A stretch of DNA of 64,000 nucleotides, taken from assembly GCA_016716305.1 (NCBI GenBank), contig JADJWP010000002.1, forward strand, positions 1,300,501 through 1,364,500, read 5' to 3'. The notes under the pieces are model-generated. The model saw only the letters and a list, made by a program, of their open reading frames with translations, made no database searches and was not told the origin of the DNA. Position numbers and translations under genes: made by a program. Each line of letters begins with the position of its first letter. Positions within the stretch are counted from its first letter, which is position 1. The stretch is from Chloracidobacterium sp. (GTDB lineage Bacteria; Acidobacteriota; Blastocatellia; Pyrinomonadales; Pyrinomonadaceae). This document shows positions 1 to 8,408 of the stretch, piece after piece.

Positions 1-141
1 GCCCTGAGCCGCTGTCGAATGCAGGATCGCCGTCGTCGGTTCGTCCATCGATGCCGGGCCGTAAAGCAATTCAGCTCCGTCATCGAGACAGAACATCATC
101 GTATTGTCGTATTCACGACCGCATTCAGGGCATCGTTTCAT
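1..141 (-). CDS. Zinc-ribbon N-terminus of a TPR/FlgO-like membrane protein (partial)
   Basis: The gene starts at 141 (ATG) and runs off the left edge, so only the first 47 residues are visible. They begin with MKRCPECGREYDNTMMFCLD, a short zinc ribbon with Cys4, Cys7 and Cys18, and continue into a low-complexity linker containing TAILHSTAAQG. This N-terminus is nearly identical to that of the complete gene immediately upstream (148-1890), so it is a tandem paralogue. By analogy the missing part should hold one membrane segment, a FlgO-like domain and TPRs; that part is inferred. The ATG lies 6 nt after the upstream stop, consistent with one operon. Confidence 0.75.
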   Translation of the reverse strand, partial: MKRCPECGREYDNTMMFCLDDGAELLYGPASMDEPTTAILHSTAAQG

Positions 142-147
142 AAGTCC

Positions 148-1890
148 CTATTCCGGCAGACCCATCCGTTTCAGCAGATCCTTGTATCGCGGGTCATCGC
201 GGAGCGGGTCGAACAGCGGTTCGACCTTGGCCCATCTAAACCATGAATCACGCTGTTCGATCGATTTATCCAACTCGGCAAAAGCTCTGTCTTTTTCTCC
301 CATCGCACCGAAGACCACCGCAACAAAGCTTGGAATGACATACTGAGTTTTTGATATTTCGCGAAATTTTTCGATGACGCTCTCGGCATCCGCTCGTCGT
401 CCGGACCGCCCGTATGCATAACCGGCCACCATAAGCATTTGCTGATTATTCGGATCGTCCTTGAGTGCGTTTTCGCTAAGAGCGATCGCTTCAGCGTATT
501 GTGAGACTGCATTAAGCGTCATTCCATACAATAGCCGCGCGATAACGAAGGTCGGATCGGCTTCGTACGCTCGCCTTGCCTGAGTGAGCGCACGGTCGCG
601 TTGTCCGTCATACAAATAATGCCGTCCGAGATTCGCGACCATGTTCGGATCGAGTGGCTCAAGCTCCAACGCCCGCTCGACTTCGGCGAGAGCCTCTTTT
701 GTCCGACCGACGGAAATAAGATACTCGGACGCATACCTATAGTGAGCTGTAGCGCTATTTGGATCGAGTTCGAGCGCGCGTTTGAATTCGCGTTCAGCTT
801 CCGGCCAGTTCCGGTCGAGCGAGGTGAGCGTGTTACCCATTGCCGTGTGAGCTTCCGACAATGTTGGATCGAGCGCGATCGCACGCTCCGCAGCCGCTTT
901 CGCTTTTGGAAAGGCCTCCATTGGCGAAGCATACGGATAGTTCGGCATCTGGTTGTATGCCTCGGCGATCCGCGCGTAGGCAAGGGCAAAATTTGGGTCA
1001 AGCTTTATTGCCTGCTCAAAGCTTTCGATAGCCTTGTTAAAGTCATCCCTGTTTCGCCGGGCAAAATGGTATCGCCCTTTTAGATACAGCTGGTATGCCT
1101 CGCTGCTTTCGGTGTATTTTTTTGCGATCCCTCTTTCGTCGCCTGTCAGCTTCAGTTGCAGCTTTTGTGTTATCGTAGTCGCGATCTCGCGCTGAGTTGC
1201 AAGCAGATCGGCCATCTTGCGGTCATATTGCTCGGCCCATAGAACCTTCCCTGCTTTGACATCTATCAATTGAACGCTGATGTTAAGATTATCGCCGATC
1301 TGAGACAGCCTTCCGGTCATAACCGCATCGACGCCGAGTTCGTTTGCCACCTTTGCAGCGTCGCTCGCCATGCCTTTATATCTCATCACTGAACTCGTCG
1401 GACTGACTTTTAGATTTGGCAATTGGGAAAGACGATAGATAAGCGAATCCGCCAAGCCATCCGAAAGATAATCGGTGTCAGCACTGCCGCTGCGGTTTTC
1501 GAATGGAAGTACCGCGATGGAATCGATCTGGCCAGTGTTAGACGGAGCCAGATAGCGATAGGCACCAAACCCACCGAGGACGATCGCTGCCAAAACAATC
1601 GGAGCAAGCAACAACCGCTTATCAAAACCACCGGCTTTCTTAGTTGTCTCGGCCCCCGGGTGCGAAACGGAAGTTCGATCGGTCGTGTCTATCTGTGCCC
1701 GAGTTGGAGCTTCGCCCTGAGCGGCGGTCGAGTGCAATATCGCCGTCGCCGGTTCGTCGTCGCCGAACTGGCCGCCCGCTGACGCCGACCGGTCTGACCT
1801 TGCCGGACCGTAGAGTAGTTCGGCTCCGTCATCGAGACAGAACATCATCGTATTGTCGTACTCGCGGCCGCACTCAGGGCATCGTTTCAT
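148..1890 (-). CDS. Zinc-ribbon, FlgO-like and TPR membrane protein
   Basis: 580 aa. Order of parts: zinc ribbon (Cys4, Cys7, Cys18), a Ser/Thr/Ala-rich linker, one transmembrane helix at about residues 90-112, a FlgO/TolB-N-like domain beginning SIAVLPFENRSG (about 125-260), then TPRs to the C-terminus (repeated pattern A..A...A..LDP). This architecture is widespread in Acidobacteriota, where the same periplasmic module is also fused to kinases or response-regulator DNA-binding domains. Role: probably a membrane-anchored sensor or protein-interaction scaffold; no catalytic domain is visible. It is the second-last gene of a minus-strand run starting with an ECF sigma factor and a kinase that carries the same FlgO-TPR half. 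The kinase and this protein end in similar motifs (LLRKIGLPE and LLKRMGLPE), which suggests common origin of the C-terminal halves. Confidence 0.85.
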   Translation of the reverse strand: MKRCPECGREYDNTMMFCLDDGAELLYGPARSDRSASAGGQFGDDEPATAILHSTAAQGEAPTRAQIDTTDRTSVSHPGAETTKKAGGFDKRLLLAPIVLAAIVLGGFGAYRYLAPSNTGQIDSIAVLPFENRSGSADTDYLSDGLADSLIYRLSQLPNLKVSPTSSVMRYKGMASDAAKVANELGVDAVMTGRLSQIGDNLNISVQLIDVKAGKVLWAEQYDRKMADLLATQREIATTITQKLQLKLTGDERGIAKKYTESSEAYQLYLKGRYHFARRNRDDFNKAIESFEQAIKLDPNFALAYARIAEAYNQMPNYPYASPMEAFPKAKAAAERAIALDPTLSEAHTAMGNTLTSLDRNWPEAEREFKRALELDPNSATAHYRYASEYLISVGRTKEALAEVERALELEPLDPNMVANLGRHYLYDGQRDRALTQARRAYEADPTFVIARLLYGMTLNAVSQYAEAIALSENALKDDPNNQQMLMVAGYAYGRSGRRADAESVIEKFREISKTQYVIPSFVAVVFGAMGEKDRAFAELDKSIEQRDSWFRWAKVEPLFDPLRDDPRYKDLLKRMGLPE

Positions 1891-1944
1891 AAAATTCTGC
1901 TTGGTGGATCAGAATGATCCTGTTACCACTCTGACCTCGTCACG

Positions 1945-2397
1945 TCACGCACCGAACTGCCTTAGATGGTGGTCGATATGCTTATGGGCGATCAATGCCC
2001 ATTGCTTGGCCGACAACCTTCCAAAGAATGGATGTTCGCGGCAATCGTGCGTTTCAGAAAGTGTTCCAAGTCTTTTGATCGCCTCGATCACCAATGCTCG
2101 ATCTTCGTCAAAACCTTTCGGCGGACGCCCGTCCTGCAGCTGGTCGACCTCACGAGGCATTTTGACATCTTTCGGCATCGGAAGCAGATATATCACCAAT
2201 GGCTTTATGATCGTTCGTGAAAACAGATTGCTGCGATCAGGCACCGTTCTGACGAACGGCCATTCGGAGGTTTGAGCCAAATGCGAAAGCATCTGCTCGA
2301 CGTTCATCTTTCCCCACAAGGGCTGGGCCCCGCTATCAAGGCCGTTCAAACGCCTGATCATTTCGGCCCGGTCATTTTCATTTCTAATTGTTTTCAT
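1945..2397 (-). CDS. DUF1569 / DinB-like four-helix protein
   Basis: 150 aa from the ATG at 2397 (MKTIRNENDRAEM); the longer open frame to 2436 adds 13 residues derived from a zinc-ribbon vestige and is not preferred. The sequence matches the DUF1569 branch of the DinB/YfiT-like superfamily: WGKMNVEQMLSHLAQ near the start and a C-terminal HKHIDHHLRQFG. Such proteins fold as four-helix bundles with a His-based metal site, and many relatives act with thiols such as bacillithiol or glutathione; the substrate here is unknown. Its ATG overlaps by four bases (ATGA) the stop of a 19-codon zinc-ribbon remnant, so translational coupling is possible. No membrane segment or signal peptide. Confidence 0.8.
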   Translation of the reverse strand: MKTIRNENDRAEMIRRLNGLDSGAQPLWGKMNVEQMLSHLAQTSEWPFVRTVPDRSNLFSRTIIKPLVIYLLPMPKDVKMPREVDQLQDGRPPKGFDEDRALVIEAIKRLGTLSETHDCREHPFFGRLSAKQWALIAHKHIDHHLRQFGA

Positions 2398-2453
2398 AAT
2401 CCCAGGCACGTCACCGTTTGAAAATCGCGCCTGCATTCAGGGCATCGTGTCAT
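2394..2453 (-). pseudogene. Vestigial third copy of the zinc-ribbon N-terminus
   Basis: A 19-codon open frame reading MTRCPECRRDFQTVTCLGL, then TGA. It aligns with the MKRCPECGREY...C start of the genes at 1890 and 141 and keeps Cys4, Cys7 and a third Cys (16). The DNA start, atgacacgatgccctgaatgc-like, differs from the neighbours by one or two bases over its first 20 bases. The rest of the parent gene is gone; the DUF1569 gene follows with an ATGA overlap. Best read as the leftover of a third tandem paralogue, though it could still be translated as a short leader peptide. Confidence 0.6.
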
Positions 2454-2484
2454 AGGTTTTAGAGACGGATTTGAGCGCTTTATT

Positions 2485-3300
2485 CTAACTTATTAACTGC
2501 CATTTGGTGCGCGTATATGCGATCTGAAATCCATTGCGCTGGGCGTTCTTTTGCGATTGACTTCCGGGGGCAGCGCCCATCATCGCCATTTCGCAGCCCT
2601 TTTCGGCCGCGAGCGTAAGGCGGGCACTCAAAAGAGCATTCTGCGCACCTCGATTTCGGCCTTCCGGGATCGTACTCGCTCCGGCAAGAAAAGCGATCTC
2701 ATCAAAAACGAACAGCATTCCGGTAGCGATCGGACGGTCTCCCAACTCACCAATGAATGGGTAGGCACCCGAACACTGCGCGCTTACACGGCCAAACTTC
2801 AACATGAAATCAGCCAACGCCGCGTCCTCGGTCGTCCATGCATCAGCTGACGTCGTCGCCCAAAGTTCCGCCTCGCTCGGCTCGATCACGCGCGTCTTCA
2901 CCTCGGAGCCCGAATTCGGGGTCCGATCGACGGACTTTCCAAGCATCCGAAATAGAACGTTCGTTAATTCGATCGGGCGATACCCGCGTTCTCCGAGCAG
3001 GGTCATAAGCGACGGATCGGTCATCGGGCTCACCTCGTGAAAAACCGGTGCGTTGCGGCTCTGAAAAAACTCCTCGATCTCGTCTAGCTGGCCAGCGGTA
3101 GTTGGTGTAAAAAGCCCGAGCCCGAACGTCTGCGTGAGCGGCGACTCAATGCCGTCGTAGATGAGATGAGCACCGCCGATCGTGCGCCATGCTGATGTGC
3201 TTGTTGGATCCAGACGAACTCGGGTTTGGGCAAAGTCGGTGCTCGTGCGCCCTTCTGTATGTTCGAGCTTCTGCGATAGGGACCTATCTGAATAGAGCAT
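2485..3300 (-). CDS. GNAT-family N-acetyltransferase
   Basis: 271 aa, ATG at 3300. The C-terminal half (about 135-270) has the GNAT pattern: an acceptor-side segment with TGMLFVFDEIAFLAGASTIP, the acetyl-CoA region EGRNRGAQNALLSARL (variant of Q/RxxGxG/A), and a last strand ending NAQRNGFQIAYTRTKW. The N-terminal half resembles the degenerate first GNAT domain common in two-domain members. The acceptor substrate cannot be told from sequence. It lies 73 bp downstream of the receptor kinase gene on the same strand, probably in the same transcript. No export signal, so cytoplasmic. Confidence 0.8.
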   Translation of the reverse strand: MLYSDRSLSQKLEHTEGRTSTDFAQTRVRLDPTSTSAWRTIGGAHLIYDGIESPLTQTFGLGLFTPTTAGQLDEIEEFFQSRNAPVFHEVSPMTDPSLMTLLGERGYRPIELTNVLFRMLGKSVDRTPNSGSEVKTRVIEPSEAELWATTSADAWTTEDAALADFMLKFGRVSAQCSGAYPFIGELGDRPIATGMLFVFDEIAFLAGASTIPEGRNRGAQNALLSARLTLAAEKGCEMAMMGAAPGSQSQKNAQRNGFQIAYTRTKWQLIS

Positions 3301-3373
3301 ATTTCAACCGATCAAGAGCAATGTTCACACGAAGACGCGCTATCGCACACCAACTTCGCCAACGATCGATCCT

Positions 3374-6142
3374 TTATTCAGGCAGACCGATCTTTCTGAG
3401 CAGATCCTTGAACCGCTGGTCGCCGTGTAAAAACCTGTAAGCGTCAGTCGATTTTATGGTCAGGATGTCCGGTTCGCGCTCTTCGTAGGCCTTATTTAGA
3501 AATTCGATCGCTCTGTCGGCATCGTTCGCCGCTGCGTATGCGAATGCAATGTTCGCATTAGCGACATATGCTTTTGGGTCGCGATCCAGTGCGGTTTGTC
3601 GATTTGACAACACTGTCTTCAAATGGTGATCCCAGAAGCCCTCCCAGCCTTTTTTGACAAAAGCCGATCTGTATTCACCGATCATTTGCTCATTTTTTCC
3701 ATCCAATTCGAATGCGGCCAAATACTGTTCAACGGCTTCGGGATACATCTTTAAAGTAGCGAAAGCGTCACCGAGGTTGTATCTGACCCGCGGGCTTTCA
3801 GGATAAAGGTCAACTGTCCGTTTAAGCTGTGCCAGAGCTTCATCGGGCCTGCCTGCAAAGCCAAGGATATTGCCCATCATCCGATTGATCACCAAAGACA
3901 GCGGATCGAGTTCAAGTGCGGTCGAGATCTCGGAAAGAGCTTCATCGTTCCTTCCTATACATGCAAGGAACTCAGCGTACCACTGATGAGCGGTCGCATA
4001 GTTTGGATTTAGCCGGATCGCATTCTTGTATTCGCGCTCCGCCGATCCCCAATCAAATTCGTAGGTGTTTATTATGTAACCGAGTGACGCATGAGCTTCC
4101 GCAAGGTTTGGATCAAGTTCGAGGGCCCTGAGGGCTGACTGTTTAGCCAGCGGTTTATATTCGCTCGGCCTTAAATTGTCGTATAAGGGCATCAACGCAA
4201 GCGCATCGGCCAGGCCTGCATGTGCGAGTGCAAACTCACTGTCGGTCCCGATGGCTTGCTTAAAGTAGCCTGCCGCGCGTTCGATACTCTTGATCGTTCG
4301 TTTGTTCCAGTGGAACCGTCCTTTGAGGTAGAGCTGCTGAGCCTCGGCGTTCGATGTGTAATTTTTTGCAACACTTTTTTGCACTTCGGACGAGAGTTGC
4401 GGCCTTAGCCGGGCCGAGACATCACGGGCGATCTCGCGCTGAAGTGTGACGAGGTCATTCATCTTTCGCGAGTAGCTGGCTGACCACAGAACGTCCTGTG
4501 TCGCTGCATTGACCAACTCAAGACTGATCTTCAGATCGTCACCGGACTTTGCCAGATTGCCCATCAATACGGCCTCGACATTCAACTCTTCCCCGATACG
4601 CTTTGGCAGATTTTCCTTCCCTTTGTATGTAAATACGGTGCTTCGCGCTTTTACGGACAATTTAGGGATCATCGAAAGGCTGCTGATGAGATTGTCGGTC
4701 AACCCGTCAGAAAGGTAATCAACATTCGCGTCGCCGCTCTGGTTCACAAACGGCATGACGGCGATCGAGCGGATCTGTTCGGATTCGGAAATGAAGTAGT
4801 ATCCGAGGATCCCGCCGACCGCAGCGAGACCGAAAACGACCGCGGCAACCATAAGGACGTGTCGGCGAATAAAATGAACTGACGTCGAAGTTTGCGATCG
4901 ACCTCGGACTGCCGTGTTGTCTTCATCCGGCACCCCAGCTAAACGAGCCGTGGACGTATCGATGGTTCGAATCGAACCATCGGCGGTTTTCGATCTTGAC
5001 GGATCGGTAACGGATCGTCGCGGATCGGTCGCAAGATCTGTTCCGACCTCGTCGAGATCCAACCGGCGCCGCACGCTTTTAAGATCGGTCAGGACATCGT
5101 TGATCGACTGGTATCGATCATCAATGTTCTTCAGCAAACACCTGTCGACGATCGAGGCGACGACTGGCGGGACCTCAGCGGCAACGATCTCGAGCGGAGC
5201 GGCGTCCTTTTTAAGTATCAATCCGATCGTCTCGATCGCGTTTTCGCTGGCGAAAGCCTTCTTCCCCGAGATCATCTCGTACATTACTGAGCCGAAACTA
5301 AAAATATCCGACCGCGTGTCAACGCGGCCTCCTTTGGCCTGCTCAGGTGACATGTAGTCGGCGGTTCCAACGATCACGCCTGGTTGAGTATCACCGCGTT
5401 TGACCGCTTTCGATGAAGCAGATACAAATGGGTCTGCCGCCGATTCGGTCAGCTTCGCAATTCCAAAATCCAGGATCTTTACCAGCCCGCTTGGGCGGAT
5501 CATTATGTTGTCAGGTTTTATGTCGCGATGAATAATGCCTGCGGAATGCGCTTCATCGAGGGCTGACGCGATCTGGATCGCAATGTCGATCGATGTTCGC
5601 AGGTCCACCCTACTCAACGTCAAGAGTTCCTTGAGTGTCTTTCCATTTATGAATTCTGTTGCGATGAAGTGCGTTCCGTCCGCTTCGCCGATCTCGTGGA
5701 TGGTAATAATGTTCGGATGATTTAGGGCGGATATTGCCTTTGCTTCAAGTACGAATCTGCTTAATCGATCTTTGTCGTCAACGAATTCTTCGGGAAGCAG
5801 CTTGAGAGCGACCTTGCGGCCGAGCCTTGCGTCCTCCGCAAGGTAAACTTCGCCCATGCCGCCAACTCCCAGCAAGCTTTCGATCGTGTAATGGCCGATC
5901 GTTCGGCCGATCATCGGTTTTTGCTTTACACCATTCGAGAACAGTTCGGCGGCGAGCGATAGCGGCGGTTCGTTGAGAAAGTCGTCCCTGGTCTCGTCGA
6001 AGGCGAGCAGCGATTCGACCTCGGCCCGGATTTTGATGTCATCGCCGCAAGCATCGTCGAGAAACGCGGCCCGCGGAGCGGGCTCCAAATCAAGGGCAGC
6101 ATGAAAGATCGCCTCGACCTTTTCTAGTCTTTCAGGGTCCAT
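3374..6142 (-). CDS. Receptor Ser/Thr protein kinase with FlgO-like and TPR sensor half
   Basis: 922 aa. An N-terminal helical region (1-75) typical of acidobacterial kinases precedes a Hanks-type kinase domain at about 84-355: glycine loop LGVGGMGEVY, ATP lysine K114, catalytic HRDIKPDN (D207), and DFG at 225-227. All key residues are present, so it should be active. After a Ser/Thr-rich juxtamembrane stretch comes one transmembrane helix (about 437-460), then a FlgO/TolB-N-like domain beginning SIAVMPFVNQSG and several TPRs outside the membrane. It is 43 bp downstream of the ECF sigma gene, implying co-expression; such kinases may regulate the sigma factor or its regulon, but that is inference. 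Confidence 0.93.
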   Translation of the reverse strand: MDPERLEKVEAIFHAALDLEPAPRAAFLDDACGDDIKIRAEVESLLAFDETRDDFLNEPPLSLAAELFSNGVKQKPMIGRTIGHYTIESLLGVGGMGEVYLAEDARLGRKVALKLLPEEFVDDKDRLSRFVLEAKAISALNHPNIITIHEIGEADGTHFIATEFINGKTLKELLTLSRVDLRTSIDIAIQIASALDEAHSAGIIHRDIKPDNIMIRPSGLVKILDFGIAKLTESAADPFVSASSKAVKRGDTQPGVIVGTADYMSPEQAKGGRVDTRSDIFSFGSVMYEMISGKKAFASENAIETIGLILKKDAAPLEIVAAEVPPVVASIVDRCLLKNIDDRYQSINDVLTDLKSVRRRLDLDEVGTDLATDPRRSVTDPSRSKTADGSIRTIDTSTARLAGVPDEDNTAVRGRSQTSTSVHFIRRHVLMVAAVVFGLAAVGGILGYYFISESEQIRSIAVMPFVNQSGDANVDYLSDGLTDNLISSLSMIPKLSVKARSTVFTYKGKENLPKRIGEELNVEAVLMGNLAKSGDDLKISLELVNAATQDVLWSASYSRKMNDLVTLQREIARDVSARLRPQLSSEVQKSVAKNYTSNAEAQQLYLKGRFHWNKRTIKSIERAAGYFKQAIGTDSEFALAHAGLADALALMPLYDNLRPSEYKPLAKQSALRALELDPNLAEAHASLGYIINTYEFDWGSAEREYKNAIRLNPNYATAHQWYAEFLACIGRNDEALSEISTALELDPLSLVINRMMGNILGFAGRPDEALAQLKRTVDLYPESPRVRYNLGDAFATLKMYPEAVEQYLAAFELDGKNEQMIGEYRSAFVKKGWEGFWDHHLKTVLSNRQTALDRDPKAYVANANIAFAYAAANDADRAIEFLNKAYEEREPDILTIKSTDAYRFLHGDQRFKDLLRKIGLPE

Positions 6143-6185
6143 TGAGCTAAGCCTTAAGTATCGCGGGCATCTTTGTTCGGACGAT

Positions 6186-6758
6186 CTAATTTGCTTTGCT
6201 CAATTCACGCAGCAGCCACGTGCGAGCAAAACGCCAATCACGCTTGACCGTTTCGGACGACATCTTCAGCACTTCGGCGATCTCGTCGGTAGTCAGGCCG
6301 CCAAAATATTTCAATTCGACGACGCGGCTCTTGCGTTCATCCATGGCCGCCAGCGTATTCAGTGCGTCGTCAAGAGCGACAATGTCGGTCGTCTGGCTGT
6401 TAGCGAGTGATGCCGCGTCGGTCAGTGTCACCCGTTCTTGCCATCCGCCTCGTTTCTGGCTGTGTTTGGATCGGGCGTAATCGACCAGAATGTGGCGCAT
6501 GGCCGTTGCTGCAACGCCAAAGAAGTGTGCCCGATTCATCCAGTCATTATCATTCTGTTTCGCGAGTTTGAGGTAGGCCTCATGGATAAGCTCGGTCGTC
6601 TGAAACGTGTGTCCAGAGGGTTGCTGGCGCATGTATCTGCGTGCCATTTGACGAAGTTCGTCATAAACGAGCGGCATCAGGTGCTCAAGCGCAACTTGAT
6701 CTCCCTTGCTCCAATCGATCAGAAGAGCCGTGATCTGCTGCGTACTGCTTTCAAGCAT
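6186..6758 (-). CDS. ECF-family RNA polymerase sigma factor (acidobacterial SigZ-like/X6 group)
   Basis: 190 aa from the ATG at 6758 (MLESSTQQITALL); an upstream TTG extension to 6845 is less likely because it lacks family similarity. Sigma region 2 spans about 20-95 (LMPLVYDELRQMARRYMR, TELIHEAYLKLA), and region 4 about 135-185, with the helix-turn-helix GGLTTDEIAEVLKMSSETVK. The internal HFFGVAATAMRHILVDYAR segment is characteristic of the sigma-70 subgroup frequent in Acidobacteria and Planctomycetes. No anti-sigma gene is adjacent; a receptor kinase follows directly, an arrangement typical of this group and suggestive of phosphorylation control. Confidence 0.92.
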   Translation of the reverse strand: MLESSTQQITALLIDWSKGDQVALEHLMPLVYDELRQMARRYMRQQPSGHTFQTTELIHEAYLKLAKQNDNDWMNRAHFFGVAATAMRHILVDYARSKHSQKRGGWQERVTLTDAASLANSQTTDIVALDDALNTLAAMDERKSRVVELKYFGGLTTDEIAEVLKMSSETVKRDWRFARTWLLRELSKAN

Positions 6759-7034
6759 AAATCGTAAGGATGTGATAGCTGCGACTTGAGTATAAAACTT
6801 AACCCGGAAAAATAAAATTGCCGCGAGCGTTACACCTTTCCACAAAAATTCCCGTTTATATGTTCAGAGAATAACTTTTGAGCTCCCGATCGAATGTCTC
6901 TTCCCTCGATCAGCAGGTATTTCCACGCACGGGTCGAAAAATGTGGGTTTGCATGAAACGAAACCGTGGCTGATCGAACGATCACGGCTCGAACAGGTTT
7001 TCGATCAACAGAACTGAAGTTAATGGAGAAATAG

Positions 7035-7925
7035 ATGAAATCAACAAGGTCGGTCGCCGTTCTGACGTTTTTAATTGGCATTTTGCTTTGTATTCCGGGC
7101 TTCTTAACCACCGAGGTGTCGGCCCAAAGCTCAAAGACCATCGTCGTGGTCAACAAAACCGGTGTAGTGATCTCGGCGCTTTATGTGACCCCCCACAGCT
7201 CGAAGGAATGGGGCGAAGACATTCTGGGAGCCGACGTACTTCCTTCAAATGACGAGATCGGCATCGTCTTTTCTCGTAAAGAGACCGCGAAGCTTTGGGA
7301 CCTGAGGGTCGAGGACGACGAGGGCACCTATATCGAATGGGAGAACCTCGATCTTCGGGCGATCTCAAAGGTCACGCTCTATTACAAAAATGGCAAGGCA
7401 ACCGCGATCTTCGACAATGCGATCCCTGATATGGCCGGCAACTGGATCGGTTATTACGACGACGGAACCCGATCGCCATATGTCTGGCGGATCACTCAAA
7501 ACGGCAGTAATCTCGCGATCACCGACACAAAGAACAGTTCGACGAAATCTCGCGGAACGGTTCAGGGAAACTCGGTGCGGGCGCTGGATTTTGCTACACA
7601 GAATGGGACGCTTTCAGCTGACGGCACACGGATATCATGGTCGGACGGTGTCGTTTGGGTAAAGGCCGCGAAGGCACCCGACCTGAACGGTGTATGGGTC
7701 GGCTATTACGACGACGGCACGAGGTCGCCGTACGTGTGGAATATCGGACACATCGACTCGACATTGACCATACAGGATGCAAGGCCCGGCGGTACGACCC
7801 GATCTCGCGGGACGATACAGGGCAACAGCATACGAGCTCTCGACTTTGCTACTAAGAACGGAACGCTCTCGGCCGATGGAAATCGCATCACCTGGTCTGA
7901 CGGCGTCGTTTGGGTAAGGCAATAG
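7035..7925 (+). CDS. Exported two-module protein with duplicated GYYDDGTRSPYVW repeats
   Basis: 296 aa. A signal peptide (about 1-31, ending VSAQ) is followed by a module at about 35-130 (VVVNKTGVVISALYVTPHSS, EEWGEDILGADVLP-like core, KLWDLRVEDD) that is shared with the next gene. Then come two near-identical repeats of about 75 residues, each containing G.W.GYYDDGTRSPYVW, SRGT.QGNS.RALDFAT and GTLSADG.R..WSDGVVWV. I do not know a function. The first module resembles small exported proteins in many bacteria that keep a W-ED-LG core. Ribosome site ggagaaat precedes the ATG. First gene of a plus-strand trio divergent from the ECF sigma gene. Confidence 0.85.
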   Translation: MKSTRSVAVLTFLIGILLCIPGFLTTEVSAQSSKTIVVVNKTGVVISALYVTPHSSKEWGEDILGADVLPSNDEIGIVFSRKETAKLWDLRVEDDEGTYIEWENLDLRAISKVTLYYKNGKATAIFDNAIPDMAGNWIGYYDDGTRSPYVWRITQNGSNLAITDTKNSSTKSRGTVQGNSVRALDFATQNGTLSADGTRISWSDGVVWVKAAKAPDLNGVWVGYYDDGTRSPYVWNIGHIDSTLTIQDARPGGTTRSRGTIQGNSIRALDFATKNGTLSADGNRITWSDGVVWVRQ

Positions 7926-7993
7926 GTTCTGCCTTGCTTCCCCGATCGGGAATCAAACAGTTCAAAACAAATCAACTAAAGAGGAGAAATATT

Positions 7994-8377
7994 ATGAGAA
8001 ACATTAAGACTCTTGTCTTGGCCGCATTGTTCACGCTCGGTCTTTTCTACTTTCCGGGAATAACCACAGTTGACGTCGCGGCTCAGGGCGCACAGGACTT
8101 CATACTGGTCAACCGGACCGGTGTCGAGATCTATGCGCTTTACGTCACGCCACACAATGCCGACGAATGGGGCGAAGACATACTTGGCGCGGACACGCTG
8201 CTGAGCAACGAGGAACTCGAGATCACGTTTTCCCGAAAGGAGCGTGCAAAGCTCTGGGACCTTCGTGTCGAAGACAGCGACGGAAACTTCATCGAATGGG
8301 AAAAACTGAACCTGCTCGAAATATCGAAGGTCACACTTTATTACAAGAATCGAAAACCAACGGCGATCGTTGAATAA
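7994..8377 (+). CDS. Small exported protein, paralogue of the N-terminal module upstream
   Basis: 127 aa from the ATG at 7994, chosen because of the excellent ribosome site aaagaggagaaat just before it and the signal peptide that follows (MRNIKTLVLAALFTLG, cleavage near VAAQG). The mature part matches residues 35-130 of the preceding protein almost throughout (NRTGVEIYALYVTPHN, EWGEDILGADTLL, AKLWDLRVED, SKVTLYYKN), but the GYYDDG repeats are absent. So this family occurs both as a single module and fused to repeats. Probably periplasmic or surface; function unknown. Lies 68 bp after the first gene and overlaps no other gene from its preferred start. Confidence 0.82.
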   Translation: MRNIKTLVLAALFTLGLFYFPGITTVDVAAQGAQDFILVNRTGVEIYALYVTPHNADEWGEDILGADTLLSNEELEITFSRKERAKLWDLRVEDSDGNFIEWEKLNLLEISKVTLYYKNRKPTAIVE

Positions 8378-8408
8378 CGATCGCGAACAAAAACACCAAG
8401 GAGAAATT

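Noticed and set aside
601..1083. Long open frame antisense to the zinc-ribbon/TPR gene
   Set aside because: It mirrors codon bias of the real gene and has no protein-like content.
6964..6987. TGATCG-AA-CGATCA palindrome before the exported operon
   Set aside because: GATCG words are very common in this genome, so a short palindrome of them is weak evidence for an operator.
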